Source: an uncultured Coriobacteriaceae bacterium (GTDB taxonomy: Bacteria; Actinomycetota; Coriobacteriia; Coriobacteriales; Eggerthellaceae). Taken from it: a stretch of DNA of 10,907 bases. This document shows, one piece after another, positions 1-6,443 of this stretch. The notes beneath the pieces are model-generated. The model saw nothing but the letters and a program-made list of their open reading frames with translations. It was not told the DNA's origin and did no database searches. A program made the translations under genes and the position numbers. The DNA lies in the NCBI GenBank assembly GCA_900550385.1, contig URRZ01000072.1, forward strand, positions 1 through 10,907. Reading direction: 5' to 3'. Each line of letters opens with the position of its first letter. Position 1 is the stretch's first letter.

Positions 1-16
1 CGTGGTCGCCGGATTG

Positions 17-99
17 GCGGGCGCCGCATGGAAACGGGGTGGGCGGGAGATCCGGAAAGACCCCCATCGTGCGGACGGGGGGGCAATCGCGGCGCCCGC
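17..99. repeat. GC-rich inverted repeat downstream of the AarF/UbiB gene
   Basis: Eleven-base arms at 17-27 (GCGGGCGCCGC) and 89-99 (GCGGCGCCCGC) are perfect reverse complements, separated by 61 bases. A smaller pair, GGGGT at 36-40 and ACCCC at 60-64, lies inside them. The structure sits directly after the 3' end of the minus-strand kinase gene and could form a 3' RNA structure. No U-tract follows it, so it is not a standard intrinsic terminator. In DNA this GC-rich, such arms could also arise by chance. I see no convincing gene in 1-103. Confidence 0.3.
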
Positions 100-103
100 T
101 TCC

Positions 104-1762
104 TCATTTGCGGCGGTAGATGTCCAGGAGCACCCAGATCGACAGCACGAAGGCGCCCAGATAGCCGAAGAACGCCAGCACGGGCACGCCCAGGAAGCGC
201 GGCTCCATGCTGGAAAGCGACACCATCGACGAGCCCACGAACAGGCCTGCGACGATGAGCGCGATGGTGAGGCGGTTCACGATCGAGGAGAGGCGCTTGA
301 GCGGCGCTTCCGAGCCCAGCATCTCCATGTTCACCTTCACCTGGCCGCGCGTGAGCATGTGCAGCGCCTCGCCGGCATAGCGCTGGCCGTCCAAGGCGCC
401 CTTCGCCGCACCGCGCAGCGCCAACGCCAAGTCCTCCATGGCGTCGATCAGCGCCGCCTTCTTGTCGGTGGTGCGCTTGATGTGGTCGTTGATGATGGAC
501 ACCACGTTGTCGTTGGGTATGAACGGCGCTATGGTGCCCTCCAGCGTGACGATGCCGCGCGAGACGCTGGTGACCGACGAGGGCAGCGTCACCTTGCACG
601 AGCGCGTGAGCATGACGATATCGGTGAGGAACTGGCCGATGTCGATGTCGGCGACGTCGCACGAGCCGTAGTCCTTCAGCAGCGTGTCCAGATCGGCAAG
701 CAGGCGCGTATGATCGATGGCGGCGTTGTCTTTCACCACCGCATACGAGATGAGGGCGTCCTTCAGCTCGGCGGCGTCCTCCTTGCCGACGGCGGAGATG
801 ATGTTGCCGAACCCGGCGCGGTCGCGCGGGGTCAGCCTGCCCATGATGCCCAGGTCGATGTAGATGACCTTCCCGTCGCGGATCAGCATGTTGCCCGGAT
901 GGGGGTCCGCATGGAAGAAGCCGTGGTCCAGGATCTGGGTGGCGTAGTTGTCCAGCACCTTGCGGCCGATCTCCTCCAGATCGTAGCCCCGCTCCAGCAG
1001 GCGCTCGGTGTCCTGGATGGGGATGCCCTCGATGTACTCCATCACCAGCACGTACTCGCTGCACAGCTCCGGGTACACCTTCGGGCACCCGATGAACGCC
1101 ACGCCCTCGTTCAGGCGCGCGAACTCCTGGAGGTTATCGGCCTCGACGCCGAAATCGGTCTCGTCCAAGAAGGTCGTCCACAGCTCCTCGACGACCTCCT
1201 GGAGGTCCAGCATCTGGTTGTCCTTCATGAAGCGCGACGCCCAACGCGCCACGATGCGCATGATGTCGATGTCCTGGGCCATGGTGGCCTTGACGCCGGG
1301 GCGCTGGATCTTCACCGCCACGATGTCGCCGTTCACCAAGCGCGCCTTGTGGACCTGCGCCAGCGAAGCGCTGCCGAGCGGCTTGGGGTCGATGGCGTCG
1401 AATATCTCGTCCTGCCTGTCGCCGTAGATGTCGTGGACGGCTTCGAGGATCTGATCGAAGGGAAGGGGGTCGCACTCCATCTGGAGCTTGGAGAGCTCCT
1501 CGCAGAACGCCTTCGGCAAGATCTCCGAGCGGGTGGACAGCGTCTGCCCGATCTTCACGAAGCTGGGGCCGAGGTCCTCCAGCATGCAGCGGAACTCGAC
1601 CGGCTGGAAGCCGCGCAGGAAATGGTAGCGCTGCAGGATGCCGAGGATCTCGCGCATGCGGCGCGAACGGCTCTTCCGGTTCAGGTTGAACCGCTTCTCG
1701 GGATCGATCTCGGATCCGGACGCGAAGAAGTACTTCAGCAGCGTGTTTTCCGCCATGGGCAT
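104..1762 (-). CDS. AarF/ABC1/UbiB-family atypical kinase-like membrane protein
   Basis: A 552-residue protein with the full UbiB/ADCK signature set: the KxGQ motif (KIGQ, residues 70-73), the serine/alanine-rich loop that replaces the P-loop (GSASLAQVH, 130-138), the nucleotide-binding lysine in AVKIQ (K151), the ExD motif (E201, D203), the catalytic-loop motif HADPHPGN (284-291) and a metal-binding aspartate in YIDLG (D303; DLG instead of DFG). Two hydrophobic helices near the C-terminus (about 497-513 and 526-546) suggest membrane anchoring. Members of this family support ubiquinone or isoprenoid-lipid metabolism, probably as ATPases. In a likely anaerobe the relevant quinone would be menaquinone; that is inference. 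The gene lies 77 bases after the phasin-like gene and is probably cotranscribed. The chosen ATG at 1762 has only a weak upstream AGGA; ATG at 1756 in the same frame is an alternative. Family assignment is firm, physiological role is not. Confidence 0.93.
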   Translation of the reverse strand: MPMAENTLLKYFFASGSEIDPEKRFNLNRKSRSRRMREILGILQRYHFLRGFQPVEFRCMLEDLGPSFVKIGQTLSTRSEILPKAFCEELSKLQMECDPLPFDQILEAVHDIYGDRQDEIFDAIDPKPLGSASLAQVHKARLVNGDIVAVKIQRPGVKATMAQDIDIMRIVARWASRFMKDNQMLDLQEVVEELWTTFLDETDFGVEADNLQEFARLNEGVAFIGCPKVYPELCSEYVLVMEYIEGIPIQDTERLLERGYDLEEIGRKVLDNYATQILDHGFFHADPHPGNMLIRDGKVIYIDLGIMGRLTPRDRAGFGNIISAVGKEDAAELKDALISYAVVKDNAAIDHTRLLADLDTLLKDYGSCDVADIDIGQFLTDIVMLTRSCKVTLPSSVTSVSRGIVTLEGTIAPFIPNDNVVSIINDHIKRTTDKKAALIDAMEDLALALRGAAKGALDGQRYAGEALHMLTRGQVKVNMEMLGSEAPLKRLSSIVNRLTIALIVAGLFVGSSMVSLSSMEPRFLGVPVLAFFGYLGAFVLSIWVLLDIYRRK

Positions 1763-1800
1763 GGGCTATCGGGCATCCTAACTGGAAGGAGGACGGGCAT

Positions 1801-1829
1801 GCGGGGGCCGCACGGCGCGCGGCCCCTGC
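1801..1829 (-). other. Hairpin between the phasin-like and kinase genes
   Basis: GGGGCCGC at 1804-1811 pairs perfectly with GCGGCCCC at 1819-1826 around a 7-base loop. Outer pairs, including one G-U, extend the stem to about 11 base pairs. It begins 11 bases after the phasin-like stop codon in the direction of transcription and lacks a U-run. It could therefore act as an RNA-processing or stability element that lets the upstream gene be expressed more than the kinase, not as a full terminator. The function is inferred. Confidence 0.4.
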
Positions 1830-1839
1830 GGAGGCAGTG

Positions 1840-2253
1840 CTATTTCTCGGACTCGGCGGGCTCGGCGGCCTCGGCGGGCTCGACAGGTTCCTCCCCCACC
1901 ACTTCCGCCTCCACCTCGACGACCTCCTCGGTCGCGGCAGCCTCGGCTTCGGCGGCTTGGGCGTCGGCGGCGTTCGCCGATTCCGCGATCTCGGCGGCCT
2001 TGGCGGCGAAGGCGGCCCGCTCCTCGGGCGACATCGCCTTCATGCGCGCCTCGAGCACGTCGTAGCGCACGTTCGTCGCCGTCTCGGCGACCTTGTGCTT
2101 CAGCTCGGAATTGATCTGCTTGCCCTGATCGACCGTGATCTCGCCCTTGGCGACCAGCTGGTCGATGAGGTCCTTGGCCTTCTCGCCGGTGATGGCCAGC
2201 GCCCCTACGCCCGCGAAGAAGATGTCCTTGAATCCGTCGCCAATGCCAGCCAT
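1840..2253 (-). CDS. Phasin-like small protein (COG3937-type), acidic tail
   Basis: A 137-residue protein. The N-terminal half (FKDIFFAGVGALAITGEKA, then an amphipathic helix with LIDQLVAKGEIT at 29-40) resembles the small phasin-like proteins annotated as polyhydroxyalkanoate granule-associated or regulator proteins. Residues about 24-95 are predicted to be mostly helical and may form a coiled coil. Residues 96-137 are almost entirely Ala, Glu, Val and Pro, giving a low-complexity acidic tail. The start is well supported: AGGAGG at 2259-2264 sits 5 bases upstream of the ATG. It lies directly upstream of the AarF/UbiB kinase on the same strand; I recall this pairing from other bacteria, and it suggests shared function or regulation. 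No PHA synthase is visible here, so a granule role should not be assumed. Exact function unknown. Confidence 0.82.
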   Translation of the reverse strand: MAGIGDGFKDIFFAGVGALAITGEKAKDLIDQLVAKGEITVDQGKQINSELKHKVAETATNVRYDVLEARMKAMSPEERAAFAAKAAEIAESANAADAQAAEAEAAATEEVVEVEAEVVGEEPVEPAEAAEPAESEK

Positions 2254-2328
2254 GGTAGCCTCCTATCGTCGCGACGTCGCACCGCCGTGCGGCGCCAATC
2301 GTGCCGCGAGCGGCAATTCCCTAGGGCC

Positions 2329-2357
2329 ATAATGCACCAAACCCCGTAAAAGGGCAA
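2329..2357 (-). promoter_or_regulatory. Candidate promoter for the phasin-like/kinase unit
   Basis: Read on the minus strand, TTGCCC (complement of 2352-2357) and CATTAT (complement of 2329-2334) are 17 bases apart, each matching the sigma-70-type consensus at 4 of 6 positions. Transcription would start near 2322 and leave a leader of about 70 bases before the phasin-like ATG. This is the best match in the 194-base gap, which is less GC-rich here than the surrounding genes. Confidence 0.45.
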
Positions 2358-2393
2358 CGACGCAGGGGCATCGGAAAGCCAATTGTTGACAAA

Positions 2394-2426
2394 GGGGGCG
2401 CAGCGGGGCACGGCACGCCGCAGCGC
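2394..2426 (-). terminator. Possible terminator after the EamA transporter
   Basis: Arms at 2398-2406 and 2418-2426 form a 9-base-pair stem with one internal mismatch and an 11-base loop. On the minus strand the stem is followed by CCCCTTTGTC, a poor U-tract. It starts 22 bases after the transporter stop codon. The weak U-tract and GC-rich background keep confidence low. Confidence 0.3.
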
Positions 2427-2447
2427 GGGCGGCGGGAAGCGAGGGGC

Positions 2448-3398
2448 CTACCGGCTCGCGAAGGCGGGAACCTGCGCCCGGCCCGTGCGCCGCGCCGCGC
2501 GCGGTGCGGCGGAATCGGCGCGGCCGTCCAGGTAGGTCTCGCCCACCAGGCACGCCACGATGATGGCCGATCCGGCAAGGCCCGCCAGCGAGAGGGTCTC
2601 GCCCAAGATGAGGAAGCCGAACAGTGCGGTGAAGATGGGCTCGCCGGTGAGCAGCATGGACACCGTGGAGGATTCCAAGCGGGTGAGCGCGAGGTTCTGC
2701 AAGGCGAACGTCAGGCACGTGCTGGCAAGGGCCAGAAACGCGATGACCCCCCACGCCGTCGGCGTGATTGCGGGAAGGCCCAGCGGCGGCTCCAACGCGA
2801 CGGCGCCGCCCAGGGAGGCGAGGAACGTCACGCCCACCTGCGTGGCCGAGACGGTGACCACGTCCAGCTTCGCCAAGCCCTTCTGGCCGAACACCAACGC
2901 GCACGCGATGCCCACCGAGCCCAGCAGCGCCAACGCCTCGCCCGCGCCGAACGAGAACGCCCCGCCGTTGCTGCACAGCAGGAACAGCCCCGCGACCACC
3001 GCCGCCTGGAACGGCAGATGGCGCAGCTCGTAGCGGCGGCGCAGCACGACGATGGCGATGAACGGCGCGAACACCACGGGCAGCGCGCCCAGGAAGCCCA
3101 CGTTGGTGGCGGTGGTCAGATCCAGCGCCACGTTGATGCCGATGTAGGAGACCGCCATGCCCAGCGCCGCCGGCAGCCAGTCGCGCAGGCGCGCCGCGCG
3201 CAGGCTGCGCACGATGCGCGGCCCGAACGGGATGGCGAACACGAGGAAGGCGATGCCGAAGCGCAGCGTCATGCACCACAGGGGCGTCACGCTCTCGTAG
3301 GCGATCTTGGTGATGGCGCTGCCGAAGCCGAAGATGAGGGTCTGCAAGACCACGCTTGCCACGAAAAGCCAGCGGGCGTCCTTCATGCGCTCGAGCAT
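2448..3398 (-). CDS. EamA/DMT-family membrane transporter
   Basis: A 316-residue, strongly hydrophobic protein with about ten transmembrane segments arranged as two EamA repeats (roughly residues 10-143 and 155-287). The second repeat carries the typical EPIFTALFGFLILGETLS segment (253-270), and the first has the matching LPVVFAPFIAIVVLRRR (106-122). EamA proteins of the drug/metabolite transporter superfamily usually export metabolites such as amino acids, or take up small compounds; the substrate cannot be read from sequence. The arginine-rich tail (290-316) is probably cytoplasmic. The reading frame stays open for 48 codons further upstream, but that stretch is Arg/Gly/Ala-rich with no membrane or family character. 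ATG at 3398 is preceded by GGAAGGGG (3406-3413) at 7 bases and places the first helix near the N-terminus. Divergent to a LysR-type regulator, which is a likely controller. Confidence 0.9.
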   Translation of the reverse strand: MLERMKDARWLFVASVVLQTLIFGFGSAITKIAYESVTPLWCMTLRFGIAFLVFAIPFGPRIVRSLRAARLRDWLPAALGMAVSYIGINVALDLTTATNVGFLGALPVVFAPFIAIVVLRRRYELRHLPFQAAVVAGLFLLCSNGGAFSFGAGEALALLGSVGIACALVFGQKGLAKLDVVTVSATQVGVTFLASLGGAVALEPPLGLPAITPTAWGVIAFLALASTCLTFALQNLALTRLESSTVSMLLTGEPIFTALFGFLILGETLSLAGLAGSAIIVACLVGETYLDGRADSAAPRAARRTGRAQVPAFASR

Positions 3399-3405
3399 CC
3401 TGCAT

Positions 3406-3413
3406 CCCCTTCC
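3406..3413 (-). promoter_or_regulatory. Ribosome binding site that sets the EamA start
   Basis: GGAAGGGG on the minus strand lies 7 bases upstream of the ATG at 3398. The upstream in-frame candidate at 3542 has no comparable SD sequence, so this site supports the shorter 316-residue protein. Confidence 0.6.
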
Positions 3414-3568
3414 GTCGCGCCGACGAGGCGGAACCGCCGCCCCATCCCGAATATCCTTCCTTAGGGCGCGCGAATGCGCCGCCCCGGCGCACGCCCCGGC
3501 GCGGATCCGTCCGGACCCCGCAACGCCCAAGCGCGCGACCATCGAAAATGGTATGGTTCCGCTGATGT

Positions 3569-3597
3569 AAAGTAAAACGGGAATTTCCTATTGTGAA
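3569..3597 (-). promoter_or_regulatory. Candidate promoter for the EamA transporter
   Basis: On the minus strand, TTCACA (complement of 3592-3597, 5 of 6 to TTGACA) is 17 bases from TACTTT (complement of 3569-3574), which keeps the three most conserved -10 positions. The predicted start near 3562 would give a leader of about 160 bases. It lies in the AT-rich core of the divergent intergenic region, next to short palindromes that could be operators. Confidence 0.45.
3580..3588. promoter_or_regulatory. Short palindrome in the eamA/lysR divergent region
   Basis: GGAATTTCC is a perfect 4-1-4 inverted repeat. Its outer half GGAAT is also mirrored by ATTCC at 3605-3609. It lies within the spacer of the candidate transporter promoter, where a bound regulator could act. 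Being an operator is inference; short palindromes also arise by chance. Confidence 0.3.
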
Positions 3598-3639
3598 TTA
3601 AAGTATTCCTTGTTTATCCTGATGAGCAATATTACTGTT

Positions 3640-3650
3640 GCACATTGTGC
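3640..3650. promoter_or_regulatory. Candidate LysR autoregulatory operator
   Basis: GCACATTGTGC is a perfect 5-1-5 inverted repeat ending 38 bases upstream of the lysR ATG at 3689. LysR-type regulators commonly bind interrupted palindromes near their own divergent promoters. It does not fit the strict T-N11-A box, so the link to this regulator is tentative. Confidence 0.4.
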
Positions 3651-3673
3651 GCAGCATGGCCCATTCGGAGGCG

Positions 3674-3680
3674 AAGGAGG
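3674..3680 (+). promoter_or_regulatory. Ribosome binding site that sets the lysR start
   Basis: AAGGAGG is a strong SD sequence 8 bases before ATG at 3689. It argues against the in-frame ATG at 3638, which would add 17 non-conserved residues and place the SD inside the gene. Confidence 0.8.
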
Positions 3681-3688
3681 ACGGCGCT

Positions 3689-4588
3689 ATGGCGAACCAG
3701 CGGTACGAGGCGTTCCTGAACGTGGCGAAGACGGGCAGCTTCAAGGAAGCCGCCCAGGCGATGGGCTACACGCAGGCGGGCGTCAGCTACCTGGTGAACG
3801 CGCTGGAGAAGGAGCTGGAGTGCATGCTGTTCGTGCGCGATTACGGCGGCGCCCACCTCACCTCGGAAGGCGAGCAGCTGCTGCCGTGGATCCAAGACGT
3901 CAGCAACGCCGAGCGCCGCCTCGCATCGCGCTTGGGCGAGGTGAAGAACCTCGATGCCGGATCGGTGCACGTCGCAACGTTCACCAGCACCGCCATCCAA
4001 TGGCTGCCGGGCATAGCGAAGGCGTTCTCGGCGCAGCATCCGGGCATCGAGCTGTCGATAACCCTCGACGACGACCAGGACGAGCTGGAGGAGATGCTCT
4101 GGCGCGGCGACGCCGACTGCGGGTTCGTGGTGGCGCCGCTCAAGCGCAAGCTGCACGCCATCCACCTGCGCAGCGATCCCCTGCTGGTCGCCCTCCCCTA
4201 CGACCATCCCCTCGCGCGCGCCGAGGCGTTCCCCCTCCGAAGCATGGCGGAGGAGCCCTACATCCGCCTGAAGAGCGGCGCGCATTCCGAGATCGACGCG
4301 TTCTTCGAGCACGTCGGGGTGCAGCCGCGCATGCGCTTCAACATCGACAGCGACTACGCAGTGATGAGCATGGTGAGCGAGGGCTTGGGATACAGCATCC
4401 TCCCGGGCCTCATCCTGCGCGAGACGCCCTTCCCCTTGGCGGTGCTTCCCCCCGAGAAGGCGATGGACCGCAAGGTCGGCATGGCCCTGCGGTCCATGGA
4501 CGCCGCAAGCGCGGCGACGCGCGCGTTCCTAGACGTGGCGCAAGCCTGGGTGGAGCAGGCGTACGGGAAGGACGCCCAGCCCGCATGA
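3689..4588 (+). CDS. LysR-type transcriptional regulator
   Basis: A 299-residue protein with standard LysR layout. The N-terminal winged helix-turn-helix spans about residues 5-64, with AFLNVAKTGSFKEAAQAMGY and TQAGVSYLVNALEKELE covering the two helices and LFVRDYGGAHLTSEGEQLL the wing. A linker helix (65-88) leads to a periplasmic-binding-protein-like effector domain (about 90-290). Such regulators act as cytoplasmic tetramers whose DNA binding changes with a small effector. The start at 3689 follows from the strong SD at 3674-3680. It is transcribed away from the EamA transporter, and the shared intergenic region contains palindromes, so transporter control and autoregulation are plausible. 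The effector is unknown. No good promoter match was found for this gene; weak TTGTGA/TTTATC hexamers occur around 3591-3618. It converges on proS. Confidence 0.92.
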   Translation: MANQRYEAFLNVAKTGSFKEAAQAMGYTQAGVSYLVNALEKELECMLFVRDYGGAHLTSEGEQLLPWIQDVSNAERRLASRLGEVKNLDAGSVHVATFTSTAIQWLPGIAKAFSAQHPGIELSITLDDDQDELEEMLWRGDADCGFVVAPLKRKLHAIHLRSDPLLVALPYDHPLARAEAFPLRSMAEEPYIRLKSGAHSEIDAFFEHVGVQPRMRFNIDSDYAVMSMVSEGLGYSILPGLILRETPFPLAVLPPEKAMDRKVGMALRSMDAASAATRAFLDVAQAWVEQAYGKDAQPA

Positions 4589-4608
4589 GCCCGGCCATCA
4601 TGAAGAAA

Positions 4609-4638
4609 GCGCCGGGAAGGGCGGACCCTCCCCGGCGC
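4609..4638. terminator. Hairpin terminator between lysR and proS
   Basis: GCGCCGGG (4609-4616) pairs with CCCGGCGC (4631-4638); after one A-C mismatch the stem continues with AGGG/CCCT around a CGGA loop. On the minus strand it is followed by TTTCTTC, so it fits best as terminator of the ispG-proS transcript, while its position 20 bases after the lysR stop could also serve the plus-strand transcript. The U-tract is modest. Confidence 0.55.
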
Positions 4639-4657
4639 ATCGGCAGTATGCTGACGG

Positions 4658-4680
4658 TGCGGCGGGACCGTCCCGCCGCA
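4658..4680. terminator. Second strong hairpin in the lysR/proS convergent gap
   Basis: TGCGGCGGGA (4658-4667) and TCCCGCCGCA (4671-4680) form a perfect 10-base-pair stem with a 3-base loop, 11 bases after the proS stop. There is no U-run on either side, so by itself it is an atypical terminator; together with the hairpin at 4609-4638 it probably forms a double barrier between the convergent genes. Confidence 0.45.
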
Positions 4681-4691
4681 ACCGCAGCCTG

Positions 4692-6443
4692 CTAGTTGAA
4701 CAGCGCGTCGAAGACGTTGACGCCGCGGCCGCTGCGGCGGGCGCGCTGGGCGAACCCGAACAGCTCGACCAAGGTGGACAGCTCCACGTCGCGGCGCTCG
4801 CCGGTGCGGCGGCGCTTGATCTCCACCTTGCCCTCGGCGAGGCCGCGCTTGCCGACCACGACCTGCAGCGGCCAGCCGATCAGGTCGGCGTCGGCGAACT
4901 TGACGCCGGCGCGCTCGTTGCGGTCGTCGATGGCGACTTCGAAGCCCAGATCGGCCGCCGCCTCGGCGATGCGCTCGGCGGCGGGCTGCACCGTGTCGTC
5001 GCCCACCGTCAGCGGGATGATGCAGATGTGGGCGGGCGCGATGGGGAACGGCCAGATGATGCCGTTGTCATCGTGGCTCTGCTCAACCGCAGCGGCCAGC
5101 GTGCGGGAGACGCCCACGCCGTAGCAGCCCATGATGAAGTAGCGCTCCTCGCCGTTCTCGTCCATGAACTTCACGTCCATGGAACGGGAGTACTTGTCGC
5201 CCAGCTTGAAGATCTGGCCGACCTCGATGCCGCGCGCGTGCGACAGGGGCGCGCCGCACTTCGGGCACGGGTCGCCTTCGCGCACCATGCACAGGTCCGC
5301 CCACTCGTCCACCTGGAAATCGCGGCCGAACTGGGCGCCGATGTAATGGAAACCGTCCTCGTTGGCGCCCACGGTCCACGGCGCGACGTCGCGCAGGCTG
5401 ACGTCGGCGGCGACCTTCACGCCCGCAGGCAGGCCGATCGGGCCCATCGAGCCCTTCACCAGGCCGGCGTCCTTCATCTCCTCGTCGGTCAGCGGCTCGA
5501 AGATGCCGATGAGGTTCTCCACCTTGACCTCGTTGACCTCGTAGTCGCCCGGCACGAACAGCACCCAAATGGCACCCTGCTCGTCCTTGCAGGCGAACGC
5601 CTTCATGCAGGCGGCCTCGTCGCAGCCCAGGTGCGCGGCCAGCTCGGCGATGGTGTGGACGCCCGGGGTGGCGATCTTCTCCAGCTTCTCGGCCGGGTAC
5701 GCCTTCGGCGCGGGCGCGCAGGCGGCCGCCTCGACGTCGGCCGCATAGCCGCACTGGCAGTGCACGAGCTCGGCCTCGCCGGTGTCGGCCAGCGCCATGA
5801 ACTCCTCGGAGCCGCTGCCGCCGATCTGGCCGGAGTCGGCCTCGACGATGCGGTACTCCAGCCCCATGCGCTCGCACATGTTGGAGTACGCGTCGCGCAT
5901 CAGCTGGTAGCTCTTCTCCAAGCCATCTTCATCGGCGTCGAAGCTGTAGGCGTCCTTCATGATGAACTCGCGGCCGCGCAGGAGCCCGAAGCGCGGACGG
6001 CGCTCGTCGCGGAACTTCAGCTGGATGTGGTAGAGGTTCTTGGGCAGGTCCTTGTAGCTGCGCAGCTCGTTGTTCACGAGGTCGGTGATGACCTCCTCGT
6101 GGGTGGGCCCCAGGCAGAACTCGTTGCCATGGCGGTCGGTCATGCGCAGAAGCTCGTCGCCGTAGACGGTCCAGCGGCCGCTTTTATGCCACAGCTCCGC
6201 CGGCTGCACGAACGGCATCAGAATCTCCTGGCCGCCGTGGGAGTCCATCTCCTCGCGGACGATGTTCTCGATCTTGCGCAGCACGCGCATGCCCAGCGGC
6301 AGGAACGAGTACAGGCCCGACGCCTCCTTGCGCACCATGCCGGCGCGCACCAGAAGCTTCGCGGACGCGATGTCGGCGTCGGAGGGGTCCTCCTTCAGCG
6401 TGGGCGCGTACAGCGTGCTCATGCGGATGATGTTGTTCGTCAT
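4692..6443 (-). CDS. proS: Prolyl-tRNA synthetase, bacterial type with editing domain
   Basis: A 583-residue cytoplasmic enzyme that attaches proline to tRNA(Pro). The length matches the bacterial class II form with an inserted editing domain. Visible parts: the proline-binding GPTHEEV loop (112-118), class II motif 2 (FRDERRPRFGLLRGREF, 144-160, with the MKDAYSF segment after it), an editing domain at about 225-405 (KAFACK around K281, then PGDYEVNEVK at 298-307), motif 3 (GVGVSRTLAAAVEQ, 442-455) and a C-terminal anticodon-binding domain (about 470-570; WPLQVVVGKRGL at 524-535). Cysteines C229/C231 and CPKC at 393-396 frame the editing insert. The ATG overlaps the ispG stop codon (ATGA), implying translational coupling; upstream AGGAAG and GGAGGAG are available, and the first ATG is favoured over the one at codon 8. 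Followed by two hairpins at 4609-4680. Confidence 0.97.
   Translation of the reverse strand: MTNNIIRMSTLYAPTLKEDPSDADIASAKLLVRAGMVRKEASGLYSFLPLGMRVLRKIENIVREEMDSHGGQEILMPFVQPAELWHKSGRWTVYGDELLRMTDRHGNEFCLGPTHEEVITDLVNNELRSYKDLPKNLYHIQLKFRDERRPRFGLLRGREFIMKDAYSFDADEDGLEKSYQLMRDAYSNMCERMGLEYRIVEADSGQIGGSGSEEFMALADTGEAELVHCQCGYAADVEAAACAPAPKAYPAEKLEKIATPGVHTIAELAAHLGCDEAACMKAFACKDEQGAIWVLFVPGDYEVNEVKVENLIGIFEPLTDEEMKDAGLVKGSMGPIGLPAGVKVAADVSLRDVAPWTVGANEDGFHYIGAQFGRDFQVDEWADLCMVREGDPCPKCGAPLSHARGIEVGQIFKLGDKYSRSMDVKFMDENGEERYFIMGCYGVGVSRTLAAAVEQSHDDNGIIWPFPIAPAHICIIPLTVGDDTVQPAAERIAEAAADLGFEVAIDDRNERAGVKFADADLIGWPLQVVVGKRGLAEGKVEIKRRRTGERRDVELSTLVELFGFAQRARRSGRGVNVFDALFN

Noticed and set aside
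1..103. Possible start of another minus-strand gene at the left edge
   Set aside because: Two ATGs can be read toward the edge, but neither has an SD sequence and the short peptides show no recognisable features.
2..2065. A 687-codon plus-strand open frame across the kinase and phasin-like genes
   Set aside because: It is antisense to two well-supported genes, is rich in Arg, His, Asp and Leu in the way of high-GC shadow frames, and shows no family motif.
2386..2391. Perfect TTGACA on the plus strand as a promoter
   Set aside because: No -10-like sequence follows at 16-18 bases and no plus-strand gene lies downstream until 3689.
2263..3492. A 409-codon minus-strand frame overlapping the EamA gene
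   Set aside because: It is a frame-shifted reading of the transporter, Arg/Gly/Pro-rich and without membrane segments.
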